64,000 nt of DNA from Deltaproteobacteria bacterium. GTDB lineage: Bacteria; Desulfobacterota; Binatia; UBA1149; SPBQ01. The DNA lies in NCBI GenBank assembly GCA_029262375.1, contig JAJCZM010000053.1:155400-219399 (forward strand), given 5' to 3'. Below, in pieces: positions 52,446 through 62,525 of the stretch (the stretch's first letter is position 1; each line of letters opens with the position of its first letter). A program made the position numbers and the translations under genes. Under the pieces are notes generated by a model. That model worked only from the letters and a program-made list of their open reading frames with translations, was not told the DNA's origin and did not search any database.

Positions 52446-53642
52446 CTAGAGAAATCGATTCCAGGCCGCTTCGCGGCGTTGTGAGAGTCGTAGTGCGCGC
52501 GCGCTCGGATCGACGCGTGGGTGATCGCCGGGAACGTGTTCGCGAACCGACCGAGCAGCAACGACATGCGACGTCGGAAGCGGATTGTTGCGCGCCCATA
52601 CCCAACGATAGACGAGCAATCCTCGCGGTCGTCCCTCGGTGTCGATCCAATTCGGCGTGCCGGTATCGTCGTGCGACAAGACCACGCGTACGCGGTCGTC
52701 ACGGTCCACGTGTACCTGGTGGCCACTCAGACTCGTTTGACGCTCGGCGAAATCGCCCGACTCGAGCCATGGGAGCGTGTGGATCGTGAATCCCCAATAG
52801 TCCGCGTCCGGCTTCTCGCACTCGATGACCAGCGCTTCGTCATCGGTCAATTCCCAGAAACAAGCACCGTACAAAATGTTGTCTGCGCCGCCCGGTGCCG
52901 GGCGCGCTTCGGCGGCGACGTTGGGCGTGGCGTGTTGCCAACCCGCGCTCGTATATTGATTCCAAAACGCCGCCGATGCCTCGACCCATCGCGCCGATCT
53001 CTCCAACCCGTAGGTCACATCGGCGGGCTCGAGTGCCGGCCGAGGCGCGCCTTCGTTGCCTACCCGCTCAATGTGAATCGGGTGAGCGCCGTCGCCATCC
53101 CAATCGCTTTGATAGATGCGAACCGTCAGCAGGCGCGCTTTCGGGTCGGATGCGAGCCAATTCTTGGCCTGTGGCTGCGGCGATATCCACAGCTCGAGCT
53201 GTTCGTCGGCATCGACGTCGAGTTGGTCGAGTGAGTGTTCCGAGAACACGCCGAACTCACCGAGTTGCATATCGCCCTCGTTGAGCGAGACGATCAGCTG
53301 GCGCACTCCGGCCACGTTGCCCCACACGCGATACGTCGCCGACGGATCAATATTGGCGCGCAGGTAGATATTGTCGGGATTCGGCCCGCCCCATTGGTTG
53401 AATGGTGTCTCGTAGCGTACGAACCGTGGGTGTTGAGTGTCGGCCGCTTCTATTTCCATCGAAACGGCGTGCACGATCAGGCGCGTGAGGAATCGATATC
53501 CCTCGGCTCGACCGCGCGGATCTTGCGGGTACTGTTCCGTCAAGATGCTGTCGCCTACATCCTTGAGGCGATCGCACCAATCGCGCCACGCTTGGCCGGT
53601 CATCAGTTGTTGGTGGGATTGCACCCGCTCGTCGTCGTTCAT
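52446..53642 (-). CDS. DUF1214-domain protein
   Basis: A 398-residue protein. The C-terminal ~120 residues match the DUF1214 domain (PDADYWGFTIHTLPWLES, then GTPNWIDTEGRPRGLLVYRW). The N-terminal part is a helical/beta region with PRFVRYETPFNQWGG and PDNIYLRANIDP. DUF1214 proteins often neighbour lipid- or sulfotransferase genes, as here, but no reaction is established. It lies 34 bases after lnt and six before the sulfotransferase gene. Confidence 0.85.
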   Translation of the reverse strand: MNDDERVQSHQQLMTGQAWRDWCDRLKDVGDSILTEQYPQDPRGRAEGYRFLTRLIVHAVSMEIEAADTQHPRFVRYETPFNQWGGPNPDNIYLRANIDPSATYRVWGNVAGVRQLIVSLNEGDMQLGEFGVFSEHSLDQLDVDADEQLELWISPQPQAKNWLASDPKARLLTVRIYQSDWDGDGAHPIHIERVGNEGAPRPALEPADVTYGLERSARWVEASAAFWNQYTSAGWQHATPNVAAEARPAPGGADNILYGACFWELTDDEALVIECEKPDADYWGFTIHTLPWLESGDFAERQTSLSGHQVHVDRDDRVRVVLSHDDTGTPNWIDTEGRPRGLLVYRWVWARNNPLPTSHVVAARSVREHVPGDHPRVDPSARALRLSQRREAAWNRFL

Positions 53643-53676
53643 GCAGTGGTAGCGTCGTACAAGGACACGGCTGAGT

Positions 53677-55323
53677 CTATAGGCCGACGTTCGATTCGCG
53701 TCGTCGTACCACGACGACGACGAGGATCACGGTCAGCAGCGACGCCCAGGCGAACGCGTCGCCGATGCGCGTGTAGATGCTGGTGTGTGTACCGGCGCGC
53801 ACCGTGCCACGCAGCGTCGCTTCGGTGTTCGGTTGCGACATCGTCTCGATGCAACCGCGTTGATCGATGATCGCCGACGGACCGGACGTCGAAGACCGCA
53901 CGACACTCCGGCGCTGCTCTATCGCGCGCATGATCGCCATTTGGAGCTGGTGGCGTCCATACATTGGATCGCCCACCCAGCTATCGTTCGAGAGCATGAC
54001 GAGTAGCTCGGCGCCCGCGAGAACACGCTTGCGAGCGAGGCTACCGAACATTGTTTCGTTGCAGATCAGCGTTCCGACGCGGCCCGCCGGTGTCTCGAGA
54101 ACGGGCCGATCACTAGCCGCAGAGAACTGTCGTACCCGTCCGAAGCTGCGATTGAGCAATGCCACGGTGCTCAAGGGAAAGTACTCCGCGAACGGCAGCA
54201 GGTGCGTCTTGTCATACCTGCCGGCGACGCTGCCATCGGGTGCCAGTACGAATGCGCTGTTGAAGTACTCGTGGTTGCCGCTCTCGCCACGCTCGACGTG
54301 CGGCGCGCCGGCGATCAGCGTTGCGTCGAAGTCGATGAGAAGGCGGGCGATCGCCGCTCGATACAGCGGTTCCTCGGCGACGAAGAACGTCATCGCGTTT
54401 TCCGGCCAGACGACGAGTGGGATTGTCTGCTCGGCGCGCGCACCGGCTTTCGCGCCGAGTACGTCGGCAGTCATCTCGAGGATTTCGACCAGGTTTTGCC
54501 CGTACAGATCCTCGCGCCACTGCGAACCGAGATCTAGATTGGGCTGGACTATTGCAACGCGCGTCGCGCGCGGCCTGCCGGCTGTTTGCGCTTCTTCTAG
54601 GGTTGCGAGCCGGTAGCCGCCGTAGCCGGTTGTAACCAGCAGTAGTGTCAGTGCCGGTAGCACTACGGATACTCTGGCGGATACTCCGGCCGACACTCCG
54701 GTCGACGGGCGGTCGCGTAGGCAGACGGCGTCGGCGATCGCCGCGTTCACTGCGACGAGCACGAACGTCACGGCATAGACGCCGCCGATGTCGGCAACCT
54801 GCGCGAGCGCGAGCGCAAGCGCATCGAGCCCCGAAACTTCGCGCGCAAGTACGGCCTGCGAGTACCCGAGGAAACCCCAGGGGTTCCCGGTAAGCAGTTG
54901 CGTTCGTGTGAACTCCGCGGCTACCCAGGCGCCGGCGGCGAAGAAGGGCAGACTACGTTGCAGTCGCGCGGCGGCCCATGCGTATGCGGCGACGGCAAGC
55001 GCGTATTCGAATGCGACCATCGCGGCGGTCGCGGCGGTGAACAGTAGCAGTCCGAGCCAGTACGGTTGGTGGTAATAGACCGAGACCGTCGTCGGCAGCC
55101 AGTAAGTAATTCCCCAGGCTGAGGCGAACCCCCACAGTGCGCCTAGGCCGGCGGCTCGACTCGGGGTTTGTTTTCTCGCGGCGATCAGAAGCGGAACCAG
55201 CGCGACCGTTGCCAGGGTGCGCAGGTCGTATGGCGGAAAGCATAGCGTGTAGACGGCGGCCGAGAGTAGGACCGCAGAGAATGCTACTGCGAGGCGCACT
55301 TTCGAGCTCACTATCGCGCTCAC
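53677..55323 (-). CDS. lnt: Apolipoprotein N-acyltransferase
   Basis: A 548-residue integral membrane Lnt with several N-terminal helices and a nitrilase-fold domain. The catalytic triad is E308 (VVWPENAM), K372 (RYDKTHLLPF) and C421 (LICNETMFG), with spacing close to E. coli E267-K335-C387. It adds the third acyl chain to lipoproteins at the inner membrane; the lipoprotein at 2624-3010 is a possible client. A full Lnt implies triacylated lipoproteins and an outer membrane. GTG start at 55323; divergent from the adenylate cyclase gene. Confidence 0.93.
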   Translation of the reverse strand: MSAIVSSKVRLAVAFSAVLLSAAVYTLCFPPYDLRTLATVALVPLLIAARKQTPSRAAGLGALWGFASAWGITYWLPTTVSVYYHQPYWLGLLLFTAATAAMVAFEYALAVAAYAWAAARLQRSLPFFAAGAWVAAEFTRTQLLTGNPWGFLGYSQAVLAREVSGLDALALALAQVADIGGVYAVTFVLVAVNAAIADAVCLRDRPSTGVSAGVSARVSVVLPALTLLLVTTGYGGYRLATLEEAQTAGRPRATRVAIVQPNLDLGSQWREDLYGQNLVEILEMTADVLGAKAGARAEQTIPLVVWPENAMTFFVAEEPLYRAAIARLLIDFDATLIAGAPHVERGESGNHEYFNSAFVLAPDGSVAGRYDKTHLLPFAEYFPLSTVALLNRSFGRVRQFSAASDRPVLETPAGRVGTLICNETMFGSLARKRVLAGAELLVMLSNDSWVGDPMYGRHQLQMAIMRAIEQRRSVVRSSTSGPSAIIDQRGCIETMSQPNTEATLRGTVRAGTHTSIYTRIGDAFAWASLLTVILVVVVVRRRESNVGL

Positions 55324-55428
55324 CGTGGAGTCACGTCGGATCGCTTAAGTGCCCGGTATTGCGACGAGAAGTCATATGCGCCATTGTCCGAGATTGAGTA
55401 ACTCCGTGTCGAGATATTCGAAGCATTC

Positions 55429-58400
55429 GTGGCTGCCGACAAACCAAACATAGGGGCCAGTGACCGTCGCCAAGCGACTGTCGTCTTCGCAGACATCTCA
55501 GGATTCACCGCGCTCTCGGAGAAGATGGATCCGGAGGATGTGGCGGAGACGATCGACGCGTGTTTCCGGATCATTGAGCAGATCGTGTTACATCATGGCG
55601 GCACGGTGGACAAGTTCATCGGCGATTGTGCCATGGCCCTGTTCGGCGCGCCCAAGGCTCTCGAGCACGCTCCCCGCCAAGCCGTAAACGCATCCATCGA
55701 GATTCGCTCCAGGCTACAGCGCTTTAGTGCACAGCACCGATTGCCGTCGCCGATCGACGTTCACGTCGGCGTCAACACCGGTCTCGTCGTTGGCGGTGAT
55801 ATCGGTGGAGACGTCAAGCGCGACTACACCGTCATGGGGCCGACGGTAAATCTCGCCTCGCGTCTGCAAAGTGCTGCGAGCGACGGTCAGATCTACGTCG
55901 GCGAGAGCACTTACCGCGTCACTCGGCGCGAATTCGAGTACGACGAAATAAAGGGTCTCTCCGTAAAGGGGATAGAGGGCCCGGTCACTGCCTACGATCT
56001 GAAATCGACCGAGACGAGCCTGTACGGAGCCAAGCCGCAGACCGAAGGCTCGACCCTGGTGTCTACGCTCGTCGGGCGCGACGGCGAACTCCAAAGTCTG
56101 GAGCGCGCGTTCAGCCGGCTTCGCGACGGTGAAGGCGGGGTGGTCGAGATCGAAGCTCCCAACGGTATGGGTAAGTCACGGCTATACGCCGAGGCACGCG
56201 CCCTCGATGCCGCCGACGGGATTCTCGTACTCGAGGGCCGCTGTCTGTCGATCGGTCAGTCGCTCAGTTTCCACCCGTTCGTCGATCTCATGAAGACGTG
56301 GCTCGATATCGGCGAGGACGTGAGCGATGCCGATCGTCTGCAGAATCTCGGCGCCTTGGTTGACGACATCGGTGTCGAGCGACCCGCTGAAGTTACGGCT
56401 TCGATCGCGCGCAGCATGGGATTGGACGTCGCCGATTCGCTGGCCGACGCGATCACGGGTGTGGAAGGCGAAGCACTCGAGAAATTGATCCACAAGTCGT
56501 ATGTCGCGCTGCTCGAGAAACTTGCGCACCGCGAGCCGTTGATCGTCGTCATCGAGGATCTTCATTGGGCGGATCGATCGTCCTTGGCACTGTTCGAAGC
56601 GATACTGCCGTTGGTCGAGCGTTCCGGGATCCTCTTCCTTTCGCTGTTTCGGCCCGGCTATGAAGAGACCAGCGAGCCGTTCAGCGCGCGAGTGCGTCAG
56701 ACCTACGGTTTGCGCTGTGAGCACATTACTCTCGGCCCGCTGGGCCAACGAGAGTGCGATCGGCTGATCGACAATCTTCTGGGTACATCGGCGCTTCCCC
56801 ACGAGACGCGCCGACACATCAAAGAGAAGACCGACGGCAATCCGTTCTATGTAGAGGAAGTGCTTCGATCTCTCGTCGAGCGCGGCGGCTTGATCTTCAA
56901 GAAGGGCAAGCTCGAGGTCACCGAGCTGCTGCCGGAACTCGAGATCCCAGGAACGATCGAAGAAGTGATCACCAGCCGCGTCGAGCGACTAGACGATCAG
57001 TGTCGCCATGTCCTGCAGATGGCGTCGGTAGTGGGGCGCCGGTTTTTCCTGGCTATTCTCGATCATCTCGTCGAAGGCGATGTGTCGCTCGACGACGCTT
57101 TGAGCACGCTCGTTGAAAGACAGTTCATCCGCAAAGCGACGTCGCGACGCACCGGCAACATAAAGCGGCGCGCTTTACATCCCGAGACCGAATACATCTT
57201 TCAACATGCGCTCGTTCAGGACGCCGTGTATGCGTCGCTTCTAAAGCGTACGCGACGAAGCCTGCATGCCCGTGCGGCCGAGGCGATTGAAAAACGTTAT
57301 GCCGAGCGCGTCGAGGATTTCTACGGCATGCTCGCCTACCATTATTCGCGGGCCGACAATCTCGACGTTGCAGAGAGCTACCTCGAGAAGGCCGGTGAGG
57401 AAGCCGCTCGATCGGCTGCGTCGGCAGAAGCGTTGCAGTACTTCCGCGAAGCGTACCGGATCTATCTGAAGCTTCATGGCGAGGACGGCGACGATCAGAA
57501 GAAGGCGGTACTCGAAAAGAACATCGGCCTTGCGCTGCTCAACACCGGAGCTCTCAGTGAAAGTGTTGAGCACTTCAATCGGGCGCTGGTATTTTATGGG
57601 GAGCGCGTTCCGACTTCGCAGTTCGCGATCGTGACGAAGTGGGTTTTCGATTTTACCCGCGTGCTCGTGCATCTGTACTCCGGCTCGGCTCGCCGCGGCG
57701 GTGGGCGCGCACGAGAGAACGATCAAGATCTGTTCAAGATCATGACGAATCGGTGCCGAGCGCAAAACGCCACCGACCCCGAACGCAGCTTCTACGACAA
57801 CATGGCGGCAATGCGTCACACGACGCATCTAGATACGGCGCAGATCGATGGTGCGGCGGGGATCTACTCTGCGATTGGCGCGTTCTTCGCGTTCGCCGGG
57901 CTGTCTTTCAAAGTTGGGCGGCGCTTTCTCGACGTGTCGGCGGAAGTCGGCCGCGAAGACTCCGGTCCCGATCGCTTTCAGTTGCAGGCGATGGGGGCAG
58001 TGTTGCGATTTCATGCTGGCGAGTGGGGCCACGAACAAGACATTCCCGATGAGCTTCTGCTTCAAGGGCTCAGAGTCGGGTTGTTGTGGGATGCCGACGT
58101 CTACCTCGGAATGGTCGCGGAACGCGACATCAGACAGGGAAACTTCGACGACGCGCGCCGCTCGATAGAGAAGCTCGACGCGCTGCAGAGCGAATACGGC
58201 TATGATTTCGCATCGTCGAATGCCGCAGCGATGCGCGCGATGCTGTGCATCGAGAGGCGAGAGCTCGACGACGCGACGCTAGCGATCAACGAGTACTACG
58301 AGATTCGCCATGAAGATACGTTGCACGTGCTTGCGCTGAGCTGGCGCGCCCGTATCGAAACGCACGCGTCACGCCTCGACGATGCGGTGGCAACGCTGGC

Positions 58401-58911
58401 CGAGGCCGAAGAGATCATTTCGCGTACAGGACGTCAGGCGCCGTTCTATTCGGGCGCGTACTGGACGAGCCGTTTGATGGTCAACGTGGCGCTATACGAG
58501 CAGGACCCGTCGCGGGCGAACGCGAAGGCGGTGACGACGGCGCTGAAACGAGCAACGCGCGGCGCCGACAAGATCATGCGTGAGGCAGTCGAAGCGAATC
58601 GGCTCGCGGCGCGCTTCTACTGGGCTTCGGGTGCTCGCAAGAAGGCGATGGCCGCATGGACGAGTGCACTCTCGATTGCGGATCAGCTTGAGGCGCGTCC
58701 CGAGCAAGCGCGCACAGCGGCCGACATCGGGAACGCGCTTGCCGGCGCCGATGGCGATCAGAAGTTCATGGACGAGGGGGCCGACGCATGGCTAGCGCGC
58801 GCAGCCGCCGAGCTAGCCCGCCTGGGATTGGATTGGGATCTCGGCGCACTCCCAGCGCGGCATAGTGACGTGGTCTTACCCAACCTCTCTAAGCGGGCGA
58901 ACGGCTCCTGA
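55429..58911 (+). CDS. Adenylate cyclase-STAND ATPase-TPR signalling protein
   Basis: A 1160-residue protein. Residues ~15-190 are a class III nucleotidyl cyclase with metal-binding D22 (FADISGF) and D66 (FIGDCAM), K62 consistent with ATP as substrate, and RDYTVMGPTVNLASRL. Next is an ATPase with a Walker A of APNGMGKSRL and Walker B VVIEDLHWADRSS, then a long TPR-like helical region. Such cyclase-ATPase-TPR proteins link protein interaction or ligand sensing to cAMP. The last 36 bases overlap the convergent methyltransferase gene. GTG start at 55429. It is related to the cyclase-less protein at 29.2-31.9 kb. Confidence 0.9.
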   Translation: MAADKPNIGASDRRQATVVFADISGFTALSEKMDPEDVAETIDACFRIIEQIVLHHGGTVDKFIGDCAMALFGAPKALEHAPRQAVNASIEIRSRLQRFSAQHRLPSPIDVHVGVNTGLVVGGDIGGDVKRDYTVMGPTVNLASRLQSAASDGQIYVGESTYRVTRREFEYDEIKGLSVKGIEGPVTAYDLKSTETSLYGAKPQTEGSTLVSTLVGRDGELQSLERAFSRLRDGEGGVVEIEAPNGMGKSRLYAEARALDAADGILVLEGRCLSIGQSLSFHPFVDLMKTWLDIGEDVSDADRLQNLGALVDDIGVERPAEVTASIARSMGLDVADSLADAITGVEGEALEKLIHKSYVALLEKLAHREPLIVVIEDLHWADRSSLALFEAILPLVERSGILFLSLFRPGYEETSEPFSARVRQTYGLRCEHITLGPLGQRECDRLIDNLLGTSALPHETRRHIKEKTDGNPFYVEEVLRSLVERGGLIFKKGKLEVTELLPELEIPGTIEEVITSRVERLDDQCRHVLQMASVVGRRFFLAILDHLVEGDVSLDDALSTLVERQFIRKATSRRTGNIKRRALHPETEYIFQHALVQDAVYASLLKRTRRSLHARAAEAIEKRYAERVEDFYGMLAYHYSRADNLDVAESYLEKAGEEAARSAASAEALQYFREAYRIYLKLHGEDGDDQKKAVLEKNIGLALLNTGALSESVEHFNRALVFYGERVPTSQFAIVTKWVFDFTRVLVHLYSGSARRGGGRARENDQDLFKIMTNRCRAQNATDPERSFYDNMAAMRHTTHLDTAQIDGAAGIYSAIGAFFAFAGLSFKVGRRFLDVSAEVGREDSGPDRFQLQAMGAVLRFHAGEWGHEQDIPDELLLQGLRVGLLWDADVYLGMVAERDIRQGNFDDARRSIEKLDALQSEYGYDFASSNAAAMRAMLCIERRELDDATLAINEYYEIRHEDTLHVLALSWRARIETHASRLDDAVATLAEAEEIISRTGRQAPFYSGAYWTSRLMVNVALYEQDPSRANAKAVTTALKRATRGADKIMREAVEANRLAARFYWASGARKKAMAAWTSALSIADQLEARPEQARTAADIGNALAGADGDQKFMDEGADAWLARAAAELARLGLDWDLGALPARHSDVVLPNLSKRANGS

Positions 58912-60171
58912 CCGCTGCGCTTGCGAATTCTCTTCAGCCCCACCGGTCGGTGACGCACGCACCCTCAGAACTTCATTGGACTCCGAAGACGCGAACGCGA
59001 TCTGGTATAGCTGTAGCCAGCCGTTGCGGAATCCGGAACATGCCGACGCGAGGTAGAGTTCCCAGCGCCGGTAAAACCCAACGCCGTAGCGGTCTTCGAT
59101 CGTCGCGCGTTCGCGCTGCAAATTGGAAAGCCAACATTCGAGAGTTCGCGCGTAGTGTGGCCGTAGATTCTCAACGTCGAGTACCGACAGTCGGTTCGGC
59201 TGGAATACCCGCATCGCTTCGGTCAGCGCGGGCGCGTAGCCGCCCGGGAATATCCGCTGCCTGATCCAACCGTTGGTCGCCATGGGGAAGTCGCGACCGA
59301 TGCTGTGGATGAGCCCTCGTCCATCGCTACCGATCGCGCGTCGAACGACGGCGCCGAGTTCTTCGTAGTGCGCCAAGCCTACGTGCTCGAGCATACCGAC
59401 CGATACGAAGACATCGTAGCGGTCGTTGATCGATCGATAGTCGGCGGTGTGAAAGCGGATCTTGTCGGCCACACCCGCACGCTCGGCCAGGCGTGCCGCG
59501 TATTCGTTCTGTAGCGGCGAAACGTTGAAGCAGTCGACGTGAACGCCGTAGTGCGCGGCCATGTGGATAGCCAGCGAGCCCCATCCGCTGCCGGCATCGA
59601 CGACGCGATCGCCCGGAGCGAGATGGAGTTTGCGACAAACGTAGTCGAGTTTTGCGGCTTGCGCTTCGGCGAGATTCATCGCGTCGTTCTCGAAGTAGGC
59701 GCAAGTATACGTCATGCTCGGATCGAGCCAGAGCCTATAGAACTCGGTGTCGGCTTCGTAGTGATGTGCGGCGTTTCGTCGTGCCGTTCTGCGACCGATG
59801 CGACGCGCAACCTCGGTTGCGATACCCGGCAGTCTGCTGCGATGGTCCGCCCATTTCGGCGGTGTTCGATGTGCCGCGTCGAGAACAGCGATCAGGTCGC
59901 CGTCGATACTGATCGAACCACCGGCGTAAGCGTCGCCGACGGCCAAGTCACGATCGCGTAGTGCGCCGAGGAGCCAGCCGTAGTTGTGGATGGCAATCCT
60001 GCCGATCGCATCGCTTCCTCTCGGTCCTATGACGGAGCCGTCACGAAGTTCCACCTCGACTGGTGGTTCGCCGTAACTGCGCCAAAGCAGCTCGACCAAT
60101 CGGCTCGCGACGCGATCTACGATTCGCGTCGTCGCCGCAGTTCTCGATGCTGGCGTGGTCGATGCGCGCAC
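58876..60171 (-). CDS. Cyclopropane-fatty-acyl-phospholipid synthase-type methyltransferase
   Basis: A 431-residue SAM-dependent methyltransferase of the CFA/mycolic-acid cyclopropane family: SAM motif VVDAGSGWGSLAIHMA near residue 198, DPSMTYTCAYF near 155 and VGMLEHVGLAHYEEL near 264, all typical. It methylenates unsaturated acyl chains of membrane lipids. Its 3' end overlaps the cyclase gene by 36 bases. GTG start at 60171, nine bases from the M3 peptidase stop, so the two are probably one transcript. Exact product (cyclopropane or branched chain) is unknown. Confidence 0.88.
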   Translation of the reverse strand: MRASTTPASRTAATTRIVDRVASRLVELLWRSYGEPPVEVELRDGSVIGPRGSDAIGRIAIHNYGWLLGALRDRDLAVGDAYAGGSISIDGDLIAVLDAAHRTPPKWADHRSRLPGIATEVARRIGRRTARRNAAHHYEADTEFYRLWLDPSMTYTCAYFENDAMNLAEAQAAKLDYVCRKLHLAPGDRVVDAGSGWGSLAIHMAAHYGVHVDCFNVSPLQNEYAARLAERAGVADKIRFHTADYRSINDRYDVFVSVGMLEHVGLAHYEELGAVVRRAIGSDGRGLIHSIGRDFPMATNGWIRQRIFPGGYAPALTEAMRVFQPNRLSVLDVENLRPHYARTLECWLSNLQRERATIEDRYGVGFYRRWELYLASACSGFRNGWLQLYQIAFASSESNEVLRVRASPTGGAEENSQAQRSGAVRPLREVG

Positions 60172-60180
60172 GACGTCGGT

Positions 60181-62295
60181 CTAGCGGGCGGCAAGGCCCT
60201 GATGCCGTAGCAACGCGTCGCTCGACGGCGGGCGTCCACGAAAGCTCTTGAAGACGTCCATCGGTGCCTTGGCGCCGCCCTCCGCCAACACGGTCTCGCG
60301 GAAACGCGCACCGGTCTCGGTGATTGCTTCGAGGTCGTCGAGGCCGGCGTCTTCGAACGCCGAGAACGCGTCGGCGCTCAATACTTCAGCCCACTTGTAG
60401 CTGTAGTAGCCGGCGGCGTATCCGCCGGCGAAGATGTGCGCGAAGCTGCAGAGGAAGCGGTCCTGCTCGAGCGGCGGCATGACGGTCGTCGTTGCGGCGA
60501 TGCGACGCTGGACGTCGAACGGGCTCTCACCGCAACCCGGCTCCCAATGTGCGTGCAACTCGAGATCGGTCAACGAGAAGTACAATTGGCGCAGCATATT
60601 CGACCCGGAGCGGTAGTTGCGCGCCGCGATGATCTTGTCGAACAATGCATCCGGAAGTCGCTCGCCTGTCTCGACGTGACCGCTTAGGCCCACCAACGTT
60701 TCTTTATGGTAGCACCAGTTCTCCATGAACTGGCTCGGCAGTTCGACGGCGTCCCATTCGACGCCGCGAATACCGGACGCGAAAGGGTAGTCCACCCGAG
60801 TCAGCATGTGTTGAAGTGCGTGGCCGAATTCGTGGAAGACGGTGCGCAGTTCCGTGAAATTCATCAGGGACGGTTTGCCGTCGACGGGCGCCGACTGATT
60901 GCAGACCATGTAGGCGACCGGGATGCGAACCGCGTCGTCGGCGAGCCGCGCGCGGCCGACGCAATCAGCCATCCATGCGCCGCCCCGTTTCTCGGCCGGG
61001 CGCGAATAGGGATCGAAGAAGAATTCCGCGATCGCATTGCCGTGGCCGTCGTGCACGCGGAAGAACCGCACGTCTTCGTGCCACACCGGGACCGCACCGT
61101 CGGCGGCTTCGATACGAATCCCGAACAGGCGCGACGCTAAGCCGAAAAGTCCTTCGAGTACGCTCGGCAGCGGGAAGTACGGGCGTAGTTCTTCCTCACT
61201 GAGCTGATAGCGATCCTCGCGCAGTCGCTCCGACCAGAACGCGATGTCCCAGTGGCGAAGCTCGCCGGCCTCGGGGGCGCCGGCAGCGCGCGCGAACTCG
61301 CGTACCTGTTCGAAGTCGCGGGTGGCGGCGTCGAAGGACGCGGCTCGTAGGTCTTCCAGAAGCGCGTGTACCGAGGCGACGTCGGGCGCCATCTTGCTCG
61401 CCAAGCTCAGCTCGGCGTACGACCGGAATCCCAGTAGCCGCGCTTTCTCTTGGCGAAGTTCCACGATGCGTTCGATGTTCGGACCGTTGTCGTTGTTGCC
61501 GCTGCTCGCGCGTGTGAGGAAGGCTAGATAGATTTTCTCACGCAGGTCGCGTCGACGACTGTGCTCGAGAAACGGAACCAGGCAAGGAGCATCGAGCGTG
61601 ATACGCCACGGCCCGTCGTCGGGGGTCGCGTTGTCGGCACCCGCTTCGCGCGCCATATGTGCTGCCATGGCGAGCGCGCTGGTCGGAAGTCCTTCGACGT
61701 CCGCCCGGTCGTTGAGTTCGAGTGCGAATGCCTTTGTCGCGTCGAGTACGTTGTTACTGAACTTCGTGCTCAGTTCTGCGAGTTCGAGTTCGATGGCGTT
61801 GAAACGCTCTTTCTCTGCGCCGTCCAAACCTACACCCGAATGTTTCGCGTCGCGGATCATCGTATCGATGATCCGCTGCTGCGCCGGGTCCAACTCCTTC
61901 CACGCTGCGGAGTCGCGCAGCGCCGTGAGTCCGTCGTAGATCGGCCTGCTCTGACCGACGCGACTTCCGAACGCGACGATCTTCGGCTGCACTGCCTCGT
62001 GAGCGGCACGAAGCGCGTCGCTGTTCTTGACGCTCGTCAGATGAATGACGGCACCCCAGACGAGTTCGAGACGGTCGCTGATTCGCTCGAGAGGAACGAC
62101 GAGCGAGTCCCAGGTCGGCTCGCCGTCGCGCTCCAGCTGCTCGAGTTCGGCTTGGAGCTCAGCGAGTACGGCGTCGCCCGCAGGCACCACGTGCGCGGCC
62201 TCTATTTCGTCAAAACGCGGGTATGGCGTGGGCGCGAGTAGGGGGTTGGTAGAATTGGTGTCGGTTCCTAGGTTGTCGGTCGGCGTATCGCTCAT
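60181..62295 (-). CDS. prlC: M3-family oligopeptidase (oligopeptidase A/PrlC-like)
   Basis: A 704-residue zinc metallopeptidase: HEFGH at 488-492 (VFHEFGHALQHM) with the downstream ASGIRGVEWDAVELPSQ. It degrades short peptides, including leftover signal peptides, in the cytoplasm. The ATG at 62295 (MSDTPTDN) is chosen over a longer frame to 62400, whose N-terminus is arginine-rich and lacks a ribosome site. The CFA-type gene follows directly. Standard length for the family. Confidence 0.92.
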   Translation of the reverse strand: MSDTPTDNLGTDTNSTNPLLAPTPYPRFDEIEAAHVVPAGDAVLAELQAELEQLERDGEPTWDSLVVPLERISDRLELVWGAVIHLTSVKNSDALRAAHEAVQPKIVAFGSRVGQSRPIYDGLTALRDSAAWKELDPAQQRIIDTMIRDAKHSGVGLDGAEKERFNAIELELAELSTKFSNNVLDATKAFALELNDRADVEGLPTSALAMAAHMAREAGADNATPDDGPWRITLDAPCLVPFLEHSRRRDLREKIYLAFLTRASSGNNDNGPNIERIVELRQEKARLLGFRSYAELSLASKMAPDVASVHALLEDLRAASFDAATRDFEQVREFARAAGAPEAGELRHWDIAFWSERLREDRYQLSEEELRPYFPLPSVLEGLFGLASRLFGIRIEAADGAVPVWHEDVRFFRVHDGHGNAIAEFFFDPYSRPAEKRGGAWMADCVGRARLADDAVRIPVAYMVCNQSAPVDGKPSLMNFTELRTVFHEFGHALQHMLTRVDYPFASGIRGVEWDAVELPSQFMENWCYHKETLVGLSGHVETGERLPDALFDKIIAARNYRSGSNMLRQLYFSLTDLELHAHWEPGCGESPFDVQRRIAATTTVMPPLEQDRFLCSFAHIFAGGYAAGYYSYKWAEVLSADAFSAFEDAGLDDLEAITETGARFRETVLAEGGAKAPMDVFKSFRGRPPSSDALLRHQGLAAR

Positions 62296-62525
62296 GGTGG
62301 AAGGCCCTCTCAGCCTGATCTTACAGGTAGCAGGAAGTGCCCTCCACACGAATCGATCGCGACCCCAACGCCGTGGTGCAGATGAGCGCTTTCTGGACAT
62401 GCAATCGGAAGCTCAACGAGGTCGGGTCGGTATTACTGCCGCCGGTCGGCGCGAAATTTCCGAAACTGTCGTCCGCGTTGATTGCTCGTCGGGACCTGAG
62501 CCGGGCGATGTGCTAGCCTCGCCGC

